DNA of 64,000 nucleotides, from assembly GCA_030613785.1 (NCBI GenBank), contig JAUWLF010000005.1:1-64000 (forward strand). Direction: 5' to 3'. Source of the DNA: Chloroflexota bacterium. GTDB taxonomy: Bacteria; Chloroflexota; Anaerolineae; UBA7937; B3-Chlor. Both the position numbers and the translations under genes were made by a program. Shown one piece after another: positions 23,737 through 31,516 of this stretch (positions are counted from its first letter, which is position 1; each line of letters opens with the position of its first letter). The notes beneath the pieces were generated by a model that ran no database searches, was not told the DNA's origin, and was given only the letters and a program-made list of their open reading frames with translations.

Positions 23737-26469
23737 GTGGCCGCTCTACTCCGAAGAAGAGCTCTGACTCATCTGCTCGTCATCTGCCTGTACGGCGTCC
23801 TCGCCCTGATTCTCACGTATCCTCTCGTGACCCGCTTCAACACCCACGTCATGGGCACCGACATCTGGGCCTTCGACGAATACACCTTCATCTGGACTAT
23901 GTGGTGGTTCAAGCACTCCCTCCTGACCCTGAATTCCAGTCCCCTTCTCTCCAGCTATGTTTTCTACCCCTTGGGTATCAGCCTGGTGCTGTTCACGTTC
24001 AACTTCTTCAATGCCTTGATGTCCCTTCCGCTACAGCCTTTTCTCGGCCTGCCTGCGATCAGCAACCTGATGAACATCTTCGCCCTCACCTTCTCCGGCT
24101 TCGGAACCTACCTATTGTTGCGCTACCTTCTGCCCGGACAAGGCACGACGGAAGGTCGCAGATCACTGCCAGTTCACGCCGCTGCCTTCATCGGCGGATT
24201 GGTCTACGCTTTCAGCTCGTACCGTTTCGTCTACGCCGCGCTAGGCCACCACAACATGGTCAGCACCGAGTGGATACCCTTCTACACCTTGTTTCTCATC
24301 AAGACTATTCGGGAAGGTGGTTGGCGCAACGCCGTCACGGGGGGCGTATTTGCGACTCTCACCCTCCTCTGCGAACCCTTCCTAGGCATCTTTCTGGCCA
24401 CCTTGACCTTGCTCTTGCTGATCTTCGCGGGGCGCCGTGCAGTCTTCAACCTCGGCTTCGCGCGGAGGTTTGGCTTGCTCGTGCTGACCGCGGCCGTCAC
24501 GGTCTTTCCGTTGGGCTATCCGATGCTGAAAGAGTTGTTCAGCGCTGAGTACGCCATGAGTGGTTGGGGACACTCGGAGAAGCTGTTGGTGGACCTCTTT
24601 GGCTTCACCAACCCTACGTCCCTGCACCCCATCCTGGGCAACAACTGGACCCAAGAACTCACCATGGTGCGGGAAGGCACAGCCCGCTTCGTGGACGTGA
24701 ATACCGTCTTCTTGGGTTGGGTGGTGATCGCCCTGGCCTTCTTCGCCAGTGTGAGGTATTGGGGACGCCTCAAGGTGTGGACAGTGGGAGCGATCACCTG
24801 GGCCATACTGGCCATGGGGCCCCTGCTGCACATCAACGGCCGTTCTACCTTCGACCTGGACGGGCTACTGGTCAATGTGCCACTGCCTTTCATCGCCCTC
24901 CACTATCTCCCGGTGCTGAGCGCCAATCGCGTGCCCAACCGCTTCAGTTGCATACTGATGCTCTGTCTGGCCGTCCTGGTGGGTTTCACCGCCCACGCCA
25001 TCCTGCGCCGGATCAGAAGGCGGGGTCTGGTTCTCGGCGCAGCCTGTCTGTTGGGCATATTGGTCATGTTCGAACACCTCTCCTTTCCCGTGCCTTTGAC
25101 CGAGGCCATAGTGCCTGACTGGTACTACACCCTGGCCGACGAACCTGGCGATTTCGCGATTCTGGAGTTTCCTCTGGGCTGGCGTAACAGTTTCGGCGTC
25201 ATCGGCGTTGAGCGCACCCAGGCTCAGTACTACCAGAGCATCCACCACAAACGCTTGCCGTCCGGTAATATCTCCCGCAACCCACCGTTCAAGTTCGACT
25301 ACTTCCGGGGCATACCGATCTTCGACTCCATCGCCCGGGTGCAGCTCTACGAGGAACTGGATCCCGCCCGCGTGGACCAGGACCGTCTCCTGGCCGACGA
25401 ACTGGTCTACTTCTTCGATATCCGCTATCTGGTGTTCCAACCCCCAATCCCCAACCGTCCACCCTATTCCGATACGCGACCTGCGGTGGAGGAGTACGTG
25501 CAGCAAGTCTTCCCCGTGGATAGGATTCTCGAAGATGATAACGGCCTTACGGTCTACCGCGTGCAGCAGCCGGAGGTCCAGACGAGTATCGACATCGATT
25601 TCGGCACTGAGGCGGCCTATCTGTACCAGGGAGAGGGGTGGAGCCGCGATGAGATCATCGGCGATGCCACAGCTAACTGGGCCGAGGCCCGGCAGGCCCG
25701 TCTTTTCGTCCCTCTCCGCGAGTTAGGTGACTACGAGATGAGCTTCCGTGCCCTGGCCTTCTCCTACGAGGGCGCGCCCCAACAGACCGTGAGGGTCACC
25801 GTGAACGGCCACCGTCTGCCGGAGACGTTCGCCATCGGCCCCTACTGGGAGGAGCACGCCTTGACGCTTCCATCTCAGTACCTGAAGGCTGGTCTGAACG
25901 AAGTCGTGCTCGACTTCGCATACGCGGCGTCGCCTCGCGATGTCCTGCCGGACGATTTCACCATCGGGAACACGGGTGTGACCTCGCCGGTCGAGATCAG
26001 CGTCAACAGCGCGGGTCTGCACGCTGGAGACTTCGCCTACATCACCGTGGAGGGCGAGGACGCGTCCACCCACCGCCGAGGCTACAACCTAGCTGTCATC
26101 GACCCGCAAACCGGCGCTGTGCTGGAGAAAGCAGGCTTCGACACCTGGGCCAACGAGTACGAATCTCAGGAGCTAGCTGATTTCGTGGGTGAGATACCCC
26201 ACGGATACATCGTCGCCGTGGGCGTCAAGGATGATGGCGCGGCCCACTTAACGGAGCAGGCGGTTCAGGCCCTCCAGAGCCTCGGCGCACAGGCTGACCT
26301 CAGGGGCACCGAGCACCTCTCCCATGCCGTTATCGGGGTCAAGGGGGCACCGCCCGGCACGGCCCTCGAGGCCTCAGGAGAGGGGAATTCTTACCTCAAT
26401 GTGGGGAAGAATCCCGACGACCGAACGCTCTCCGTGGCCGTGGCTTATGTCAAGGTTGGCTTGAGATGA
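23737..26469 (+). CDS. GT-C membrane protein with C-terminal ILEI/FAM3-like domain
   Basis: 910 residues. The N-terminal about 500 residues are a GT-C-like membrane domain with about ten helices. A periplasmic beta-rich part follows, and the last about 150 residues (from about 750) match the ILEI/FAM3 domain: RRGYNLAVIDPQTGAVLEK, FDTW, VAVGVKDDGAAHLTEQAVQAL and VIGVKGAPPG. The GTG at 23737 is chosen because AAGGAGG precedes it by 6 bases; a longer frame begins at TTG 23674. The enzyme probably glycosylates an extracytoplasmic acceptor; the ILEI domain is a possible carbohydrate-binding module. It overlaps the next start by 4 bases (ATGA). Confidence 0.8.
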   Translation: MAALLRRRALTHLLVICLYGVLALILTYPLVTRFNTHVMGTDIWAFDEYTFIWTMWWFKHSLLTLNSSPLLSSYVFYPLGISLVLFTFNFFNALMSLPLQPFLGLPAISNLMNIFALTFSGFGTYLLLRYLLPGQGTTEGRRSLPVHAAAFIGGLVYAFSSYRFVYAALGHHNMVSTEWIPFYTLFLIKTIREGGWRNAVTGGVFATLTLLCEPFLGIFLATLTLLLLIFAGRRAVFNLGFARRFGLLVLTAAVTVFPLGYPMLKELFSAEYAMSGWGHSEKLLVDLFGFTNPTSLHPILGNNWTQELTMVREGTARFVDVNTVFLGWVVIALAFFASVRYWGRLKVWTVGAITWAILAMGPLLHINGRSTFDLDGLLVNVPLPFIALHYLPVLSANRVPNRFSCILMLCLAVLVGFTAHAILRRIRRRGLVLGAACLLGILVMFEHLSFPVPLTEAIVPDWYYTLADEPGDFAILEFPLGWRNSFGVIGVERTQAQYYQSIHHKRLPSGNISRNPPFKFDYFRGIPIFDSIARVQLYEELDPARVDQDRLLADELVYFFDIRYLVFQPPIPNRPPYSDTRPAVEEYVQQVFPVDRILEDDNGLTVYRVQQPEVQTSIDIDFGTEAAYLYQGEGWSRDEIIGDATANWAEARQARLFVPLRELGDYEMSFRALAFSYEGAPQQTVRVTVNGHRLPETFAIGPYWEEHALTLPSQYLKAGLNEVVLDFAYAASPRDVLPDDFTIGNTGVTSPVEISVNSAGLHAGDFAYITVEGEDASTHRRGYNLAVIDPQTGAVLEKAGFDTWANEYESQELADFVGEIPHGYIVAVGVKDDGAAHLTEQAVQALQSLGAQADLRGTEHLSHAVIGVKGAPPGTALEASGEGNSYLNVGKNPDDRTLSVAVAYVKVGLR

Positions 26470-28439
26470 GCCTCTCTCGCCTGCTGGCTAGGCGGGCGGA
26501 CGAGATCATTGCCCTGGTGGTGGGCGCGGCCACCTTCGCTCTTTATGTCAACGCCCTGGCGCCGACGCTTCTGACGGCAGATGCCGCCGAGTTCCAGCTC
26601 GCCTGCAACGTCCTCGGCATCGCTCACCCCACCGGCTACCCGCTGTACCTGATGCTGGGATGGCTGTGGTCCCATCTGGTGCCCCTGGGAGATGCTGCGT
26701 ATCGCATCAACCTCCTCTCTGCCCTGTTCGCGGCTCTGGCTGTGGGGCTGCTGTACCCTCTGATCCTGTTGGTGCTTGAAACAGCCGTGGACAGCCTTTC
26801 TCGTCCTTCGGTGCGGGGGGTTGCTATCATCGCCACCCTCAGCCTCGCTATGTCCCGGACTTTCTGGTCCCAGGCGGTCCGGGCCGAGGTGTACGCGCTG
26901 AACAGTCTCTTTGTGGTCGCCACCCTCTTCCTCTTGCTTCTGTGGGCTCGCACCAGATCGCACAGGACTCTGTATCTGGCCGCCTTGGTCTACGGCCTGA
27001 GCCTGACACACCACCGCACGATGATCCTCCTTGGCCCAGCATGTGTGCTCTTTGTGTGGTTGACTGACCGCTCAATGCTCACCGATCTCAAGTCACTAGG
27101 GAAACTCCTGCTTCTAATACTAGTTCCTCAGCTCCTCTATCTCTACATCCCGCTGCGTGCTCCAGCCACGCCTTACCTGCACATAGATCTGGCCCCGGGT
27201 CGGAGCCTGGAGCTGTACGACAACACCCTAGGGGGGTTCCTGGGCTTCGTGATGGGCGAGATGTTCAGGGGGGAGTTGGGACTCCAGGCCTCCCTGTGGG
27301 ATCGCCTGACCATGGCCGCGGTTTCTCTGGTGAAGCAGTTCGGCATCGTTGGAATCGCCCTGGGGCTGGTTGGTGTGGTGAAGCTGGCCATTGGACGTCC
27401 AAATCTAGCATCACGGCGCGCCCTGGTGCTCCTGGGCGTGTCGTACCTGGGCGTTGTGGGCTTCACCCTGGTCTACTTCATCGGGGACATCCACGTGCTC
27501 TACACGCCTTCCTACATCATCTTCGCGATCTGGATGGCGCTGGGTATGGCGTGGATCATCGCAGCGGGTGGTAACGTGCGCTTCTGGGCATTCCGTCGCG
27601 CCCGGCGCTTCAGTGACTATGTTCTCGTTGCACTGTTCGCCCTGCTGCCCCTGAGCTTGTTGTGGAACAACTACCATCGGGTGGACAGGAGTGACGATTA
27701 CCGTGCTCGCCAATGGGCGGAGGAGATACTGTCGCAGCCGATACCTGAAGGCGCTATTCTGGTCAGCAACGATCGCAACGAGATCACGTCGCTGATCTAC
27801 CTCCAGCACGTGGAAGGCGCGCGCCCCGATCTGATCACGATGTTCCCGTTGATGTTGCCAGGCGAGGAGTACTCCAATGTGGTACGCGTGATAGACGGCG
27901 TGATCGACCTTGGGCGACCTATCTATCTCGTGAAGCCCATGCCGGGGCTGGAGATCAAGTACCAGATGGGGCCTTTTGGCCCTCTGGTCCAGGTCGTGGG
28001 ACCCAATATCACGGGCGAGCCGGATAACGCCACGAACCTGGCCTTGGACCACAGCCTAGTGCTCGTCGGCTACGACCTGGACCCCGATACTCCTCGGCCG
28101 GGTGAGGAACTACACGTCACCCTGTACTGGCAAGTGAAAGAGGATCTAGCAGAGGACTACCACAGCTATGTACATCTCGTCGACGAAGAGGGCAACGTTG
28201 TGGCTCAGAGCGACCACCAGCCTGGGGAGGTCTACTACCCGACGAGTCTCTGGCAGCGGGAGGAGACTCTGCCGGACAAGCATAGCCAACTCGTTCCTGC
28301 GGCCTGCGCTGCTGGAACCTGTCGCTTGGTGGCGGGGATGTACTCCTATCCGTTGCTGACGGCGCTAGGCCAGCCCCTCAGACTGCAACGCCTAGGCGTT
28401 GCAGTTGAACCGCGGCTCCCGTCGCGCTGGGATTCCTAG
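26466..28439 (+). CDS. DUF2723/TMEM260-type membrane O-mannosyltransferase-like protein
   Basis: 657 residues. The N-terminus has the DUF2723 signature: LTADAAEFQLACNVLGIAHP, TGYPLYLMLGWLWS and INLLSALFAALA. About ten to twelve helices run to residue 410 or so. A beta-sandwich domain of about 130 residues follows (GYDLDPDTPRPGEELHVTLYW). DUF2723 proteins are GT-C enzymes; the human member TMEM260 is an O-mannosyltransferase. Start coupled to the previous stop (ATGA). It ends the operon and overlaps the convergent Schlafen-type gene by 4 bases. Confidence 0.8.
   Translation: MSLSRLLARRADEIIALVVGAATFALYVNALAPTLLTADAAEFQLACNVLGIAHPTGYPLYLMLGWLWSHLVPLGDAAYRINLLSALFAALAVGLLYPLILLVLETAVDSLSRPSVRGVAIIATLSLAMSRTFWSQAVRAEVYALNSLFVVATLFLLLLWARTRSHRTLYLAALVYGLSLTHHRTMILLGPACVLFVWLTDRSMLTDLKSLGKLLLLILVPQLLYLYIPLRAPATPYLHIDLAPGRSLELYDNTLGGFLGFVMGEMFRGELGLQASLWDRLTMAAVSLVKQFGIVGIALGLVGVVKLAIGRPNLASRRALVLLGVSYLGVVGFTLVYFIGDIHVLYTPSYIIFAIWMALGMAWIIAAGGNVRFWAFRRARRFSDYVLVALFALLPLSLLWNNYHRVDRSDDYRARQWAEEILSQPIPEGAILVSNDRNEITSLIYLQHVEGARPDLITMFPLMLPGEEYSNVVRVIDGVIDLGRPIYLVKPMPGLEIKYQMGPFGPLVQVVGPNITGEPDNATNLALDHSLVLVGYDLDPDTPRPGEELHVTLYWQVKEDLAEDYHSYVHLVDEEGNVVAQSDHQPGEVYYPTSLWQREETLPDKHSQLVPAACAAGTCRLVAGMYSYPLLTALGQPLRLQRLGVAVEPRLPSRWDS
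28382..28405. repeat. 24-bp perfect palindrome at the convergent junction
   Basis: ACTGCAACGCCT followed directly by AGGCGTTGCAGT, each arm 12 bp, no spacer. It lies in the last 60 bp of the DUF2723 gene, 31 bp from the stop of the Schlafen-type gene on the other strand. It could fold as a bidirectional stem that ends transcription of both convergent operons, but no T-run follows; a symmetric protein-binding or recombination site is equally possible. Confidence 0.7.
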
Positions 28440-29389
28440 TCTGGGGCCTCACGCAGCCGCTGGGATCTGTACTTCCGCCGTGCTGCATCGAAGAAAGAGC
28501 CATCCTTGCGATACTGCTCCACCACCCAGTCGACGAAAGCTTCGCTGTACTGCGGTGATCCGAATCTGGGCTTGTAGAAGTACTCACGCTTCGTCTCGTC
28601 TATGCGGTGGGCTGTTCGGACGGACAACATGTCGTAGGCATTGATCTTCTTCTTCCCCTCGAGGCGCTCGTTCAGGGACCGGAGGACCTCTTTCTGCCTG
28701 TACGGATGCGTGACGTCGGCGTAGATCCTCCCGTACACAGCCGCTGCCTCATCGTCCACCACCCTAACGGGCGGAGCACTTGGCATTGTAGAGGCCACCG
28801 TGCCAGCCGGAACCATCTGAATGTCGTAGCCTACTGGGGCGTCCACAACCTTCTTGATGTTGCCTAGCCACGATTCCTTGACACGTTCGAGTTCCCTTTC
28901 TAGGGATCTCCTTAAGTCGTCCGAATTCCCAGGTTCACTCTTGGCGCCATGCCGGAAGTACACCGTACCCTTGGCAAACGCGGTTTTCTGCTTGCCGCCA
29001 CCGGCGTCGTAGGTCCCAGGCTTCACGAAAACCATCGGAACACACACACCGTTCACACGAAGAGCCGCGATTCTATGCCCAGCTCTCTCCAGTTCCGAGA
29101 TGTCGAAACCCGCGAACTGCCGGTCAGTGTACTTTGCGATCTTGTCGGTTATCTTCGCCGCATCGAGCGTAAGCACCTCTGCAATATCACTCCCTGAGGG
29201 GCGGCCGTTGTCCTTGACCCCGATCAGCAGGCACCCCCCTCCAGAATTGGCCATCGATACAATGTCCTTGATCAACTCGCACCAGTCTGATCGTCGCCTA
29301 GGATGGAACTCGGCCTTGAATTCGATTTCCTTTGACTCCCTTTTCGCGGACTTGGCCTTGTTCAGCACCTTATCCTCTGACGATTTCAT
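28436..29389 (-). CDS. Schlafen AlbA_2 domain protein
   Basis: 317 residues. Residues 20-130 are an AlbA_2 (Schlafen-like) domain: KEIEFKAEF, IVSMANSGGGCLLIGVKDNG, then a gap and GTVYFRHGAKSEPG, the normal end of the domain. The remaining 150 residues contain a possible winged helix (YRQKEVLRSLNERL) and an aromatic segment (EYFYKPRFGSPQYSEAFVDW). AlbA_2 proteins are linked with DNA or RNA binding and are common partners in phage-defence and regulatory modules. It lies 165 bp downstream of the SIR2-like gene on the same strand, under one promoter, so the two likely work together. Function not established. Confidence 0.85.
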   Translation of the reverse strand: MKSSEDKVLNKAKSAKRESKEIEFKAEFHPRRRSDWCELIKDIVSMANSGGGCLLIGVKDNGRPSGSDIAEVLTLDAAKITDKIAKYTDRQFAGFDISELERAGHRIAALRVNGVCVPMVFVKPGTYDAGGGKQKTAFAKGTVYFRHGAKSEPGNSDDLRRSLERELERVKESWLGNIKKVVDAPVGYDIQMVPAGTVASTMPSAPPVRVVDDEAAAVYGRIYADVTHPYRQKEVLRSLNERLEGKKKINAYDMLSVRTAHRIDETKREYFYKPRFGSPQYSEAFVDWVVEQYRKDGSFFDAARRKYRSQRLREAPD

Positions 29390-29550
29390 GCCAGCGTCCC
29401 TCCCGCAGGCTTGCTACGGTTGGCGACATGCTCGAAACACTTCGCAATCATCCGAACATGCACCCACCCTCCGTTCCTGGGTGTCAGCCGTACTCGCGCT
29501 AGCACCGCACGATCCGCGAACGCGGCAGCGGTCGCTCGGAATTGACGCAA
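29386..29550 (-). CDS. Candidate small protein (54 aa) between SIR2-like and AlbA_2 genes
   Basis: A frame starting at TTG 29550, 5 bp after the SIR2 stop, ends at 29386 so that its TGA overlaps the AlbA_2 ATG (ATGA). The peptide is basic and includes RLTPRNGGWVHVRMIAKCFE, a patterned helix-like stretch. It fills the otherwise empty gap and the stop/start overlap suggests coupling. Ribosome site weak, family unknown; it may be chance. Confidence 0.3.
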   Translation of the reverse strand: MRQFRATAAAFADRAVLARVRLTPRNGGWVHVRMIAKCFEHVANRSKPAGGTLA

Positions 29551-29554
29551 TCGC

Positions 29555-30955
29555 TCACGATCGCGCCACTTTCTTCTTCTTTTTGGAAGCAGCCTTCTTC
29601 GTGCCAGCTTTCCCAACGAGCATGCCGTCGAGAATCTCGGGCAGTATCTCCTCCGCCTTCTGACACGCCCTCAGAATCCTCGCTTGCTCAAAGCCATCTA
29701 TGTGTACGGAGAAGCGCTCTCTCAGAGTTGGCACAAGACTGGAGTCTGTATTGACGACCAACATTCTCTGCCGCTCCTTCATCGACATGGAGCGCAATAT
29801 GATGTTCGTTAAGTAGGTGTCTGCTTCCGAGAAGGAATATCCGACGACCACAAGGTAGTCTGCTCCCTCGATGCACTGTCGCGCAGAGTTCCATATGTCA
29901 ATGAGGTTGGGGAAGGTCAGGAACTTGAGTGACAGCGGTGGCACGAGCAGTGGGCGGCGAAGGCCCCCGCAGTTCTTGCAGATTCCGAGCACGGGATAAC
30001 TCAGCCTGTCTTCTTCATACGTTTCCTTCAGTTCGAGTAGGTCGAACTCACGGACATCCTGACAGGAGTCACAGTAGGCCCAGTTAATCGAACCGTGCAT
30101 CTTGATCGGTTCAATGCTTTGTGGGCAGTTCGCTGCTTGCTCGGCTCCCGCAGTGTCCTTACGACTCAGCCTGGTCCTAAGTATGGCTTCGTCCATGCAT
30201 CCGTCATAGTTGGTGGTGATTATCGACGCCTTGGGGTGTTTTGCTACGAAGTCTACGATCGCGTGATGTATGGCATTCGGGCTCGCGGAAATCATGGTGC
30301 TTGTCAGTAGTCCGAACAGAGTCTGTAGAGTGTCCTGCAGGAAGCTGACGGAGGAAACGTCTACCCCCGACGGCCTGATCGATCGACGGCGACTGCTGAG
30401 ATACTCCTCTCGCTCGGAGCGTTCTCGGGCTCCAGCAAAGAGAAAGTAGTCAAGCAGAGACGTGATATTGGGCTTCTTTGCGGCGAAGTCGGACAAGTAG
30501 GCGGCGGTCAGCAAGTCTTCGATATTGGTGATTCGCTGTTCCCTGCACCACGTCGCTAATCGATCCAAGTCTTCACGGCCGATCTTCCTGGCCCGCTCCC
30601 ACAGCTCCTCGAGTAGTTTGTCAACCGTCGGAATGCCGGACGGAGCGGACGCGCCTGCCCCCAGTAGAAACGTGACCACTGTCTTGCTCGAGACCCGCAA
30701 GTCCCAGACACCCTCATCGACCCGGCGGACTGCCCGCATCGCTTCAGATATGCGCTCACACGCCCGGGGACTAAGGTAGTCAGCCGCAAACGGCTCGAAG
30801 GTGTGCCACACGTCGATCCACGCGGGGTCAAGCAGCTCGCCTTCGGGTTTGTCCGATATGAATGTCAAGAGCTGGCGGGCCACAGTGCGTCGCGGGTAGC
30901 GCCCGCTTTGAATGCGCTCCAGCAGGCTCTGTTGCTCCTCAGATACGTCGTTCAT
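29555..30955 (-). CDS. SIR2-like family protein (putative NADase/deacetylase effector)
   Basis: 466 residues. SIR2 core motifs appear in order: FLLGAGAS at 97-103 then PSGIPT, IITTNYD, KMHGSINW (catalytic His), and VVVGYSFSEAD. Between them is a zinc ribbon (CDSC...CKNC). The N-terminal about 90 residues are an extra helical region, and the C-terminus ends with a Lys-rich tail (GTKKAASKKKKK) that could bind nucleic acid. Such bacterial SIR2-like proteins with partner genes act in defence by depleting NAD+ when infection is sensed. The adjacent AlbA_2 gene could be sensor or regulator. Whether this one is an NADase or a deacetylase is not shown by sequence. Own promoter at 31088-31116. Confidence 0.87.
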   Translation of the reverse strand: MNDVSEEQQSLLERIQSGRYPRRTVARQLLTFISDKPEGELLDPAWIDVWHTFEPFAADYLSPRACERISEAMRAVRRVDEGVWDLRVSSKTVVTFLLGAGASAPSGIPTVDKLLEELWERARKIGREDLDRLATWCREQRITNIEDLLTAAYLSDFAAKKPNITSLLDYFLFAGARERSEREEYLSSRRRSIRPSGVDVSSVSFLQDTLQTLFGLLTSTMISASPNAIHHAIVDFVAKHPKASIITTNYDGCMDEAILRTRLSRKDTAGAEQAANCPQSIEPIKMHGSINWAYCDSCQDVREFDLLELKETYEEDRLSYPVLGICKNCGGLRRPLLVPPLSLKFLTFPNLIDIWNSARQCIEGADYLVVVGYSFSEADTYLTNIILRSMSMKERQRMLVVNTDSSLVPTLRERFSVHIDGFEQARILRACQKAEEILPEILDGMLVGKAGTKKAASKKKKKVARS

Positions 30956-31087
30956 GTACTCACCCTCCAGACCTTAGTCCTCTGCGGTGTCTCCCCGTGG
31001 GAAGTCTGCGCTCCATCGGACCAACCGAGTATACCTAGGCAGCGACCCCGTCCGCCATGGAACTGCGGGTTCCGCAACACCTATTCT

Positions 31088-31116
31088 AGTATGGCACAGA
31101 ATGATACTTATGTCAA
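31088..31116 (-). promoter_or_regulatory. Promoter of the SIR2-AlbA_2 module
   Basis: Minus strand TTGACA (31111-31116), 17-bp spacer, CATACT (31088-31093). Predicted leader about 125 nt before the SIR2 ATG at 30955. Confidence 0.6.
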
Positions 31117-31371
31117 ATGCCGACCTGCATCCGCGGGGGTGTGAACGGCACCCGCGCACCAGCCGTGGGTGGGTGTTGCGACCCTGGCTGTCCCCCACTC
31201 CTCACCCTGGCGCCCACTCGCGAGCCGTAGGACAAACGTAGGGAAAACGTCGGATAACCGTCTGTTTTTCGCTCCAATCGTAGGGAAACTGCACGGCTGG
31301 CGTCCAGCACTCGCGACGAGAATCCGGTATGCTATGGGTGGACAGGGATACTTGTCTTTTTCCTCCTTTCG

Positions 31372-31407
31372 TTCTCCCTCCTCCCATACCCCAGGGAGGA
31401 GGGAGAA
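31372..31407. repeat. 14-bp perfect inverted repeat upstream of the M1 peptidase
   Basis: TTCTCCCTCCTCCC (31372-31385), loop ATACCCCA, then GGGAGGAGGGAGAA (31394-31407). It could be a strong DNA/RNA hairpin. No T-run on either side, so a conventional terminator is unlikely. Purine/pyrimidine strand asymmetry is marked. Confidence 0.7.
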
Positions 31408-31464
31408 TTGTGTCTGGACACCAAAGCCCTCCTGCAAAACTCGCTTTCCTGATTCCCTACTACC

Positions 31465-31494
31465 TTGCCGCAGGTCGACCAGCCACGGTACAAT
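31465..31494 (+). promoter_or_regulatory. Promoter of the M1 peptidase gene
   Basis: TTGCCG (31465-31470), 18-bp spacer, TACAAT (31489-31494). It overlaps the possible ATG at 31493, which supports the later start at 31517. Confidence 0.6.
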
Positions 31495-31516
31495 GTCCTC
31501 GGTAGGTCGAGCAACA

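Larger units (their letters stand above)
30956..31464. other. Intergenic region between SIR2 module and M1 peptidase
   Basis: About 560 bp lie between divergent genes, with no convincing gene. It holds the SIR2 promoter (31088-31116), a 10-bp direct repeat CGTAGGGAAA (31237-31246 and 31279-31288, 42 bp apart), a 14-bp perfect hairpin (31372-31407) and, beyond 31464, the peptidase promoter. Frames here look like non-coding shadows. Confidence 0.7.

Noticed and set aside
31036-31043. CCTAGGC shared with the 28382 palindrome as a matching attachment site
   Set aside because: Only 7 bases, and CCTAGG-like words occur elsewhere in the window (for example near 20434 and 46817).
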